Origin: Hyphomicrobiales bacterium
GTDB taxonomy: Bacteria; Pseudomonadota; Alphaproteobacteria; Rhizobiales; Rhizobiaceae
Assembly (NCBI GenBank): GCA_900472785.1
Contig: UCJH01000024.1
Span: 176,686-240,685, forward strand
DNA: 64,000 nucleotides
Reading direction: 5' to 3'
Shown: one piece after another, positions 14,806 through 21,528 of the stretch
Layout: each line of letters opens with the position of its first letter
Numbering within the stretch: position 1 is the first letter of the stretch
Notes under the pieces: model-generated
The model's input: the letters and a program-made list of their open reading frames with translations, nothing else
What the model was told of the DNA's origin: nothing
The model's database searches: none
Translations under genes and position numbers: made by a program

Positions 14806-15030
14806 ATGAAGATAATATTTTATCTTGCGGGGGGCGTCGAACCCTCCCAGGCCGACTTCGACCTAATGCTGGACGGCAACCTGATACCGCACCACGCCAG
14901 CCAGAATACCGGGCCGGACATCATCGTTATCCTTGAAATAGATGATGTTGGACTGACGGACGAGCAGACAGTTGTCATGCGTCAGATGGCTGACATTGGC
15001 GAGATTGTCGTGCGGATAGAGGTGAGCTGA
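14806..15030 (+). CDS. Small phage hypothetical protein (74 aa)
   Basis: ATG 14806 follows TAGGAGCCCCT. The acidic product starts MKIIFYLAGGVEPSQADFDL and ends with a beta-strand-like EIVVRIEVS. It overlaps the next gene by one base (TGATG). The two products show a vaguely similar opening (FYLAGG / FYLYGE), so they may be diverged duplicates. No known family. Confidence 0.6.
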   Translation: MKIIFYLAGGVEPSQADFDLMLDGNLIPHHASQNTGPDIIVILEIDDVGLTDEQTVVMRQMADIGEIVVRIEVS

Positions 15031-15269
15031 TGCACTTTCACTTCTACCTTTACGGTGAGGAAATGCCAGAGCTGGACTACCAGATTTATATCCTGCCCAA
15101 CGGTGAAAGCCTTTTTGAGCCGGAATATATGCTGCTAGATACCGTGAATGTGGTGGTTGAAGCCGGAGACTGCGCCGAGGAAGACCCGACCATGATGCAG
15201 GTCACGGCCTTTTACCTCTTCCTACTGAAGCACCCCGGCAGTCAGGTGACTTTCCACTGGCAGGAATAG
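15030..15269 (+). CDS. Small phage hypothetical protein (79 aa)
   Basis: Coupled to the previous gene through TGATG. The product begins MHFHFYLYGEEMPELDYQIY and is acidic, ending QVTFHWQE. It is followed at once by a terminator, so the pair forms a two-gene transcript. The function is unknown. Confidence 0.6.
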   Translation: MHFHFYLYGEEMPELDYQIYILPNGESLFEPEYMLLDTVNVVVEAGDCAEEDPTMMQVTAFYLFLLKHPGSQVTFHWQE

Positions 15270-15272
15270 ACT

Positions 15273-15292
15273 AGCCCCCTTGAATGGGGGCT
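15273..15292 (+). terminator. Terminator between convergent genes
   Basis: AGCCCCC pairs with GGGGGCT across a 6-nt loop, followed by TTTG. It lies between the rightward pair and the leftward H-NS-family gene, and may serve both directions. Confidence 0.7.
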
Positions 15293-15303
15293 TTGTCGTT
15301 AGT

Positions 15304-15618
15304 TCACTTTATCAGAAAAGCTTCCAGTGGTTCCCCGGTCTTGGACATCTCCGTCTTAAGCCACCGGGGCGTACCACCCCGTCCGACCCATGTGCTTTCA
15401 GGATTTTCCTTGGAACGATACTTTGGTTGAGGGCTTGCCCGCTTCGATGAAGCAGTCGCTGCCTTTGACGGTTTCCCGACCGCATCCAGTTCAGCGAGTT
15501 GCCGCATTAGTTCGGAACGCTTCTCCTGAACGAGTTCTTCACGCCTATCGATTGCAGCGTTGATTAAGGCATTGAGTTCTTCAATCGAAAGCTTTGAGAG
15601 GTCTGTTGGCGTGGCCAT
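15304..15618 (-). CDS. H-NS-family nucleoid protein, prophage-encoded
   Basis: H-NS-family proteins coat AT-rich DNA and silence foreign genes. The 104-residue product has an N-terminal coiled coil (ELNALINAAIDRREELVQEK, residues about 14-33) for dimerisation, a linker, and the C-terminal DNA-binding domain with YRSKENPESTWVGRGGTPRW. The ATG at 15618 follows AGGAGCCGCAT. It is the type common in Rhizobiales. A phage-borne copy could silence prophage genes or interfere with host silencing. An inverted repeat (15629-15650) just upstream may be an autoregulatory site. Confidence 0.85.
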   Translation of the reverse strand: MATPTDLSKLSIEELNALINAAIDRREELVQEKRSELMRQLAELDAVGKPSKAATASSKRASPQPKYRSKENPESTWVGRGGTPRWLKTEMSKTGEPLEAFLIK

Positions 15619-15628
15619 ATGCGGCTCC

Positions 15629-15650
15629 TATAGCTGTAACTGTGGCTATA
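15629..15650. promoter_or_regulatory. Inverted repeat upstream of the H-NS-family gene
   Basis: TATAGC (15629-15634) and GCTATA (15645-15650) flank 10 nt, followed by another overlapping AGCTATA copy. It lies 10 nt upstream of the start codon, inside the probable leader, and the adjacent 15690-15760 is very AT-rich. Confidence 0.35.
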
Positions 15651-15778
15651 GCTATACCCCTTCCCTCCACTCTTCAAGGCGAGGTATGGGGATAAGTTTA
15701 TTACATTATACTAATAATTATATTGCCACTCGCTTAAATATATATTAGTATTTACTTAAACAAAGAGAAAGTGAGGAC

Positions 15779-16018
15779 ATGGACGCCGAAAGAGAATTCG
15801 ACCTGAAGCTTGATGGTCGCGAGCAAACCCGCGCTCCCTATACCTATCACGTCTGGGATGAAAACGACGACGTGGTAAACTTTGACAGCGAGGATGATGC
15901 ACGTGCCGCCGCATTCAAAGCAGCGCGTGCTTTTGGCCATCCCGTCCCTATCACCGTCAAGCAGGAAGACCGCTATTGCGACACCATCGTTATCAATCCG
16001 ACAGCGAAGGTGGCATAA
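15779..16018 (+). CDS. Small phage hypothetical protein (79 aa)
   Basis: The ATG follows GTGAGGAC. The acidic product (MDAEREFDLKLDGREQTRAP...) contains a probable two-stranded sheet and helix (TYHVWDENDDVVNFDSEDDA), suggesting a small alpha/beta fold. It is followed 1 nt later by the next small gene. No family recognised. Confidence 0.55.
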   Translation: MDAEREFDLKLDGREQTRAPYTYHVWDENDDVVNFDSEDDARAAAFKAARAFGHPVPITVKQEDRYCDTIVINPTAKVA

Positions 16019-16019
16019 C

Positions 16020-16196
16020 ATGAACGACCATCCTGACAACCCTCAACAAACGCCCGGCGCGCGTGAGGCAGCCATTGACAGCGCAATCGAAATCATCACG
16101 GCACATCTCGTCCATGGCGAGGTGTCGGCGGACGGCTGGAAGATGGTATTGGAGGAACTCGTGGCAACTCATAGGACGCTCCACCTTCACGCATAA
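16020..16196 (+). CDS. Small helical phage protein (58 aa)
   Basis: The start ATG at 16020 follows GAAGGTGGCATAAC, and the gene is directly behind the 79-residue ORF. The product is mainly two helices (AREAAIDSAIEIITAHLVHG and GWKMVLEELVATHRTLHL). The function is unknown. Confidence 0.5.
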   Translation: MNDHPDNPQQTPGAREAAIDSAIEIITAHLVHGEVSADGWKMVLEELVATHRTLHLHA

Positions 16197-16242
16197 TTCA
16201 CGGGACAACTTCCCCGAAAATCCCCGGCCCATTGTAGCGACC

Positions 16243-16248
16243 TATAAT
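16243..16248 (+). promoter_or_regulatory. Possible -10 hexamer
   Basis: TATAAT lies 39 nt upstream of the ATG at 16287; the -35 region is weak. It could start transcription of the DDIPF-tailed protein. Confidence 0.35.
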
Positions 16249-16286
16249 CCCCCTTATCTTAGGTGTTAAAGGTTTTGGGGACCAAA

Positions 16287-17009
16287 ATGGTATCAGAATT
16301 TGACAAGTATGCAGACCTCCATGACGACGATGAGCTAGCGTTTGCGCAACTCGTAGAGCAGTACCAAATGGTCAGGGATGACAACGTAAACCAACTTGAC
16401 CGCAATGAAGACGGCACTCAATACATCATGGAATACATGCGGAACGTGCTTGCTGCCGCAGATGCCCTGAACATCGAGACCATCAAGGAATATGGCATGC
16501 CGTCGCGTGGCATTATCCATGATAACTACGATAATTTTGAATTTGAGGTGCAGCGCTTCGTCACCAAGGTGCAAATCCGTGCGGCCCGGCGTGTGAAGGT
16601 TTACTCGGTCAGTCTGGACGATGATGCCAAGGAGCGCATCCACAACCTGCTTAATGAAATCCGGGGGATCATTCAGGGCGCGGACATCGAGGAGCGCAAG
16701 AAGAACTCCTTGCTTTCCAAGCTAGCCCTCTTCAGCGCCGACGTGGACCGGGCTCGCACCCGCTTTGATAACGCGATGCTGTTCCTGCTGGACGGCGCCT
16801 ACGTCGTCAAAAAGTACGGCGAGAGCCTGAACCCGATAAACGAGTTGATGAAACGAGTGAGCGAAATCATGGGAACGGCCAAAGACGCTGAACCCGAAAC
16901 CGCCCAGCTCCCGCCGCCTGCTGAGCAGAAGAAGTTAGAGCCACCCAAGAAGCAGATCGAGGGGCCAAAATACGACGACTACTCACGAAGCGACGACATA
17001 CCGTTTTGA
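16287..17009 (+). CDS. Unknown phage protein with SSB-like DDIPF tail
   Basis: The start MVSEFDKYADL at 16287 has GGGGACCAAA before it. The 240-residue protein is helical and charged, with coiled-coil-like stretches (about residues 110-180, DAKERIHNLLNEIRGIIQGA), then a proline/lysine-rich linker (LPPPAEQKKLEPPKKQ) and the final residues SRSDDIPF. That linker plus acidic-hydrophobic tip is the arrangement of bacterial SSB C termini, yet no OB fold is visible. The phage's own SSB ends DDEIPF. The tail may recruit host SSB-interacting enzymes or compete with SSB; this is inference. Confidence 0.65.
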   Translation: MVSEFDKYADLHDDDELAFAQLVEQYQMVRDDNVNQLDRNEDGTQYIMEYMRNVLAAADALNIETIKEYGMPSRGIIHDNYDNFEFEVQRFVTKVQIRAARRVKVYSVSLDDDAKERIHNLLNEIRGIIQGADIEERKKNSLLSKLALFSADVDRARTRFDNAMLFLLDGAYVVKKYGESLNPINELMKRVSEIMGTAKDAEPETAQLPPPAEQKKLEPPKKQIEGPKYDDYSRSDDIPF

Positions 17010-17204
17010 CAGTGACAGGGTTACTCTACCCCGTGCTTGCAGCACCCTATCAGACCCCATCTTCGTTCAGCGTGCGCGGATAGGTTCCGACAGGTCACAG
17101 GGGGTGAAATCAACGAGCGCCACGAGTCGCTTGTAAGAAGAGCATCTTCCCTTTTTTCTAAAGCGAAATATGGTACCTGAACAAACGTTTTAGGGAGACC
17201 GGCT

Positions 17205-17732
17205 TTGATTTTCATTATTCTTTTTGTAGTCGCTTTGATTTGCGGTTTGGTCGGCTGGGGAATGGCCAGAGAGAAAGGCAAAGACCCTCTTACGTGGGCC
17301 ATAATCTGCGTACTCTTCCCAGTGATTGGACTCGCCATGTTAGCACTAACAGGCGCTGACGAGCCTCGCACTGCAGCCGAAACACCTGAGTTAAAAAAAT
17401 GGCGCGCCCTCGCAGATGTCGATGATGACATCGCTGCAGCCGGGTTGGCTGCGCGCGCTCATGGCGACGTTTACGAAGCAAAACTGGCCGAAAAATACTT
17501 CATGCTGAATGATAAGCAGTACCTGGGCAAGCTGCTTGAAAACGTCGTCACAGCAGCGCAGGCGGACAAAGTTGCGATTGAAGCCGCGCCCGCCACGCCC
17601 GCGTCATCTGGGTCATTCGGAAACTATCAATTTAGAGTCAGTGGCGATGGTACCCATACGATCACCAGAGGCTACCCACACGTTGGCCAATCGTTTACGA
17701 GCTATGATGAAATGGTCGCCGCGTGCAAGTAG
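17205..17732 (+). CDS. Small membrane protein (175 aa) at the prophage right end
   Basis: The TTG at 17205 follows AGGGAGACCGGC. Two N-terminal transmembrane helices (IFIILFVVALICGLVGWGMA and TWAIICVLFPVIGLAMLAL) precede a soluble part with alanine-rich helices and a C-terminal beta-like segment (FGNYQFRVSGDGTHTITRGY). It is the last prophage gene on this side. It could be a conversion gene; the function is unknown. Confidence 0.6.
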   Translation: MIFIILFVVALICGLVGWGMAREKGKDPLTWAIICVLFPVIGLAMLALTGADEPRTAAETPELKKWRALADVDDDIAAAGLAARAHGDVYEAKLAEKYFMLNDKQYLGKLLENVVTAAQADKVAIEAAPATPASSGSFGNYQFRVSGDGTHTITRGYPHVGQSFTSYDEMVAACK

Positions 17733-17842
17733 GTAAACGGTGGCGTGTAACTGGCGCGTAAGCTAGAGCATCGTCCAGCAACCTAACGCCCCGGGGCGCC
17801 ACTACCTACTTTCCTATCTGACTGTAATTACCGCGCTTTTAA
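17733..17842. other. Probable attachment-site region (right junction)
   Basis: Non-coding stretch between the last phage gene and the resumed DinB-family frame. It contains the 12-bp palindrome CGCCCCGGGGCG near 17788-17799. The att core cannot be defined without the left junction. Confidence 0.4.
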
Positions 17843-17980
17843 CTATCCGCAATTTTCAACCACCAAACCCATCATCGCGGCCAGTGCCATATGACGCTGA
17901 CGGCGCTCGGCAAGCCGAGCCTTGCCCTGGACATGAGCTATTTCCTGCGTGACCCGCAGTTTCGGCATTATGCAGACTGA
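17843..17980 (+). pseudogene. 3' fragment of a DinB-family (damage-inducible) gene
   Basis: An open frame of 45 codons without a start encodes IFNHQTHHRGQCHMTLTALG and SYFLRDPQFRHY, the C-terminal metal-binding end of DinB/YfiT-like four-helix proteins (NHQTHHRGQ carries the conserved histidines). The frame is closed by a stop at 17840-17842 immediately upstream. The most likely reading is that phage integration displaced this 3' end from its gene; the intact or 5' part would lie beyond the left prophage end. It marks the prophage right boundary. Confidence 0.75.
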
Positions 17981-18079
17981 CGGGGTTTAATTGCGAGAAG
18001 TGCAGCGGCATCGCAGAACGCAGCTATCTAGTTGGGTTCCATGCTGATAGCACAGCGGCAACCGCACCGGAGAGTTGCC

Positions 18080-18316
18080 ATGACCCTTGCCGAAAAATAC
18101 CAGATCATTGTCAACGCTTTCCACAACAACCGGTATGGCGTTTCGCCGACGGCCACGCGGGGTGCCGTGGAGAGCCACTCGCGCAAGCAGGGGCTCGAAG
18201 GCAAGGAATATACCGAAGCGCTCGAAGCGGCGATGGCTGCCGGACTCGTCGCGCAAATGGCGGATTCGGGCCTCACCATCCGCAATGCCGGCCGCAGCAT
18301 GCTGCCGAAGCGATAA
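18080..18316 (+). CDS. Conserved small protein (78 aa), unknown
   Basis: ATG 18080 follows CCGGAGAGTTGCC; a longer in-frame start at 18032 is less likely. The product begins MTLAEKYQIIVNAFHNNRYG and is helical and basic. It is the first chromosomal gene after the DinB fragment and converges with the kinase gene. No domain recognised. Confidence 0.55.
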   Translation: MTLAEKYQIIVNAFHNNRYGVSPTATRGAVESHSRKQGLEGKEYTEALEAAMAAGLVAQMADSGLTIRNAGRSMLPKR

Positions 18317-18410
18317 TCTCAGACGGTTTATCGCTTGAGGTCATTTTGCATCGCAAGCCACAGGCTTTTCAGCCGGCATTGTCGTGCGCTATCTGGCAAT
18401 CTGCCGATTC

Positions 18411-20129
18411 TTATCCTCGCGCAGCCAGAAATTTCGCGCCAACCGCAGCGACCATGGCCAGCGATACGGCGCCGGGGTCGGGATGACCAAGGCTCTTTTC
18501 GGCGAGCGGACGCGCGCGGCCAAGTTTGGGCGTGAGCGCGGCCGTCGCATCCGCAGCCACCTTTGCCACGTCGGCCGCCGACGCCCAGGCGTGCGATAGC
18601 GGCTTTCCGGCCAAAAATTCGCGTTCCAGCGTCTCGACGAACGGCACCAGCGCATCGACCAGCGTCTTGTCGCCGATCCGCGCCCGGCCAAGCCGGGTAA
18701 CGCCATTCAGCGCCAGCCGGGCGCCTTTGACGATGGCCGCGTCTTCAAGGCCGGTCTCGTCGCTCAGCGCCGCACTCCAGCAGCGCAACAGAAGCCCCCA
18801 GATGGCACCGGACGTGCCGCCGGCGCGATCAGCCCAGGCGTCGCCCGCCGCAGCAAGCACGCTCGCCACCCCTGCGCCCAGCAAACCCGCGACGTCGGCG
18901 GCCTGCCGTGCCGCGAGCGAGCCGCGATGCATGCCCTGCCCGTGGTCGCCATCGCCGGCATAGGTGTCGAGCCGGCCCAGTTCCGCTTCCTTCTCCGTCA
19001 GAAGAGCTGCAATCGCGCCGATAAGACCGGCGATGCAGACACCGGCAGCCTTCGAAGCATCCGACGCCGGTGCGAAAGACGGCGCAGCGTCCGCGTCGAT
19101 AATCACACTGGTTGCCGGCTCGGTGACAATCGCATTGCCTCGGCGCAGCACCGGCGTGTCGCAGGCTGCTGTCCAGTGAGTTTCGAGTTCCGCGTCTAGC
19201 CAGACCAGCGTCAGCGAGCAGCCCTGCATGTCGAGGCTGGTGACGTATTCGCCGCATTCCGGATCGACGATCGTCAGGCCGGCGGCTTCCAGCCGCGCCG
19301 AAACCGCCGTCCAGAGCACGAAAAGCTCTTCGTATTTCGTGGCACCCAATCCGTTGAGCAATACACCGACGCGGGTCGCTCCCGCCGGGCGCTCGGCGAG
19401 CAGCGTGTCGACGAGCAGGGCCGCAAGGTCCGTGGCGGGAACGGTCGCTTCCTCGCGAATGCCGGGCTCGCCGTGGATGCCGAGCCCCAGCGCCATCTGG
19501 CCACTGGGAATGGTGAACAGCGGGCCGCCCGCGCCGGGAAGCGTGCAGCCGCCAAAAGCAACGCCGAAAGAGACGGTACGCGCATTGGCACGCCGCGCGA
19601 TACGCTCGACCTCGTCCAGCGGCAGGCCGGCCTCGGCAGCCGCTCCGGCGATCTTGAAGACGACAACGTCGCCGGCGATGCCACGACGTTTTGAAACACT
19701 GTCCGCAGGTGCGCTCGCGACATCGTCGGTGACCGGAACGATGCGCACATCGATACCTTCGGCACGCAGGCGTTCGGCAGCAACGCCGAAATTCAGGACA
19801 TCACCGGCATAATTGCCGAAACCGAGCAGGATACCGCCGCCATGCTCGGCCTGACGGCAGACACGGGCAACGGATGCCGTCGAGGGCGAGGCGAAGACAT
19901 CTCCGGCCACGGCCGCGTCGGCGAGCCCCGGGCCGACATAACCTGCAAAGGCGGGATAGTGTCCGGAGCCGCCGCCGATGACCACGGCGACCTTTCCCTG
20001 CGGCACCTTCGTCGCCCGCACGACGCCGCCTTTTACCAAGCGCACATGGCGGCGGTAGATGGCGCTGAAGCCGGCCAGCGCGGTTGCGGCAAACTCTTCC
20101 GGTGCATCAAAGATGGTCGTCATCGTCAT
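18411..20129 (-). CDS. Dihydroxyacetone kinase-family protein, DhaK-DhaL fusion
   Basis: These ATP-dependent kinases phosphorylate dihydroxyacetone or related ketoses (erythrulose). The 572-residue protein has a DhaK domain first (GGGSGHYPAFAGYVG, then GFGNYAGDVLNF and the substrate-histidine motif LGIHGEPG) and a DhaL domain second (about residues 370-570) with the ATP-site motifs YAGDGDHG and GGTSGAIWG and a C-terminal HPDPGA. The start MTMTTIFDAPEE at 20129 has AAGGACC upstream; ATG 20123 is an alternative. The single-chain form implies use of ATP rather than PEP. No sugar operon surrounds it, so the substrate is not fixed. Confidence 0.88.
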   Translation of the reverse strand: MTMTTIFDAPEEFAATALAGFSAIYRRHVRLVKGGVVRATKVPQGKVAVVIGGGSGHYPAFAGYVGPGLADAAVAGDVFASPSTASVARVCRQAEHGGGILLGFGNYAGDVLNFGVAAERLRAEGIDVRIVPVTDDVASAPADSVSKRRGIAGDVVVFKIAGAAAEAGLPLDEVERIARRANARTVSFGVAFGGCTLPGAGGPLFTIPSGQMALGLGIHGEPGIREEATVPATDLAALLVDTLLAERPAGATRVGVLLNGLGATKYEELFVLWTAVSARLEAAGLTIVDPECGEYVTSLDMQGCSLTLVWLDAELETHWTAACDTPVLRRGNAIVTEPATSVIIDADAAPSFAPASDASKAAGVCIAGLIGAIAALLTEKEAELGRLDTYAGDGDHGQGMHRGSLAARQAADVAGLLGAGVASVLAAAGDAWADRAGGTSGAIWGLLLRCWSAALSDETGLEDAAIVKGARLALNGVTRLGRARIGDKTLVDALVPFVETLEREFLAGKPLSHAWASAADVAKVAADATAALTPKLGRARPLAEKSLGHPDPGAVSLAMVAAVGAKFLAARG

Positions 20130-20386
20130 TGGTCCTTGAGTGGCGAGGCAGGCGATGCCTCGAATAATCACGGTATGCGGCGCGGACGCACGGCCCGCCG
20201 CCATAATGCACAGAGATGCGGGCGGGAAAACCCATGATCGGCTGCCGCGCGAAACGGTTGGGATCGATCGTTTGCCGGCGTTTGTTTGAGACTATTTTAA
20301 TCCGCATCCGCTATCAGGAAGATCGTCCGCGGATGGCATGGGCGCCATGCCGCTTTGCGTTGATACGCGTTATGCGAGGGGTCAGG

Positions 20387-21472
20387 ATGGCAAGACAGGC
20401 GGAGCGCGGGGGCAATCCGGGATCGGCGCAGAATGCCGCCATGCTGCTCAAGGTCGCGCAGACCATGTCAAAGCTCGGCGTCGCGCCCCTTCCCCGCAAC
20501 TATGAACTCTTCTACGAAGCTCTGGCCGGCCATCAGCCTGCCTTGTTACAGGACATGACGGCCCTTGGATCCGGCGCTACACAGGCGCAACTCGACCAGA
20601 TCGGCACCCGCCACAATCTCGTCGCCCACAGCGCGCTTGCCGCAGAAAAGGCCCGCGCCAGCGCAGCCGGCGCCGTTGCCGAGCTTGCAAAAAAGCTCCA
20701 GACGAACATCGAGACGAAAAAATCCTTCTCGGCGAGCTTGCAGGCTTTCCTGGACCGGCTGGATGCCGATCCAGTGGTCGGCATGTCGGACTTTGCCAGC
20801 GACGCCACCCGTTTCGGTTATGCCGCCGCAGCCCTCCTGAAGGAGGAACAGGCCTTTGCCCTGCAGGTTGAAGAGATCGCCGGACAGTTGCGCGATACCA
20901 CCGCCGATATCGATGCCAGCCGAAAGGCCCTGACGCGCGATCCGGTAACCGGACTGCCCAACAGAACGGCGTTTTCCATGCGCCTCGCCTCGCTCTTCGG
21001 CGAGGATGCGGATCAATGCCCCTCTGCGCTGGTGCTCGTCACCATCGACGGCCTTCAGGATATCGGCGAAAACCATGGCAGCGGCCCGGTGGTCAAACTC
21101 CTGAAGAAGCTTGCGCCGGTTTTCAAGAAATCGATCAAGAAGAACGATTTCGTCGCCCGCATCGCCCATGATGAATTCGCCTTCGTCTTCAATGACGTCA
21201 GCGCAGACAATGCCGCGGTGATCGCCGGTCGCATCCGGGCATCGATCGAAGCCATCGAGATCGCCCTTCCCGACCGCGCCTTTACCCGGAAAACCGTATC
21301 GCTTTCGGCCGGCATCGCCATGAGCCGAAGCGCCACCGGCCCGGCCGACCTGTTCCAGCTGGCCGATCTCGCCCTGAAGGCCGTTCTGGCCAATGGCGGA
21401 TCCGATCTTCTCGTCTTTTCCGAAGCCATCGGCGGCCAGGCCCGGAAAAGCTGCGGAAGCTTTGTGGCGTAG
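20387..21472 (+). CDS. GGDEF-domain protein with degenerate signature
   Basis: Diguanylate cyclases make c-di-GMP from GTP at a GG(D/E)EF loop. The 361-residue protein has an N-terminal helical region of about 190 residues (coiled-coil-like, ATRFGYAAAALLKEEQAFAL) and a C-terminal GGDEF fold starting at RDPVTGLPNRTAF. At the active loop it reads ARIAHDEFAFVF (AHDEF at residues 260-264), so both glycines are replaced, which usually abolishes synthesis; it may act as a GTP- or c-di-GMP-sensing scaffold. No membrane segment is seen. ATG 20387 is preferred, with GAGGGGTCAGG before it. It lies 56 nt before the ABC-F gene. Confidence 0.82.
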   Translation: MARQAERGGNPGSAQNAAMLLKVAQTMSKLGVAPLPRNYELFYEALAGHQPALLQDMTALGSGATQAQLDQIGTRHNLVAHSALAAEKARASAAGAVAELAKKLQTNIETKKSFSASLQAFLDRLDADPVVGMSDFASDATRFGYAAAALLKEEQAFALQVEEIAGQLRDTTADIDASRKALTRDPVTGLPNRTAFSMRLASLFGEDADQCPSALVLVTIDGLQDIGENHGSGPVVKLLKKLAPVFKKSIKKNDFVARIAHDEFAFVFNDVSADNAAVIAGRIRASIEAIEIALPDRAFTRKTVSLSAGIAMSRSATGPADLFQLADLALKAVLANGGSDLLVFSEAIGGQARKSCGSFVA

Positions 21473-21528
21473 CTTTCCAAGGCTTTCCGGCTCTTGCCTT
21501 CTCGGCCGAGTTCGGCCAAAACCCCGCC

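Larger units (their letters stand above)
1..17842. mobile_element. Prophage, right-hand part (left end outside window)
   Basis: The stretch holds terminase subunits, an ERF recombinase, a phage-type SSB, NinB, a Ref-like HNH nuclease, a replication operon, an H-NS-family gene and many small ORFs in tightly overlapping clusters, then changes abruptly to chromosomal genes. The right limit is put at the point where a DinB-family reading frame resumes in mid-gene (17843). No integrase, repressor of CI type, portal, capsid or tail gene is seen, so these must lie to the left of the window or be absent. The gene set fits a tailed temperate phage. The left boundary and att core cannot be determined here. 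Confidence 0.88.

Noticed and set aside
17788..17799. 12-bp palindrome CGCCCCGGGGCG as the att core
   Set aside because: It is a short GC palindrome and cannot be called an attachment core without the left junction for comparison.
17850..17975. 41-codon leftward ORF opposite the DinB fragment
   Set aside because: The + strand frame has clear DinB-family sequence; the opposite ORF is a shadow.
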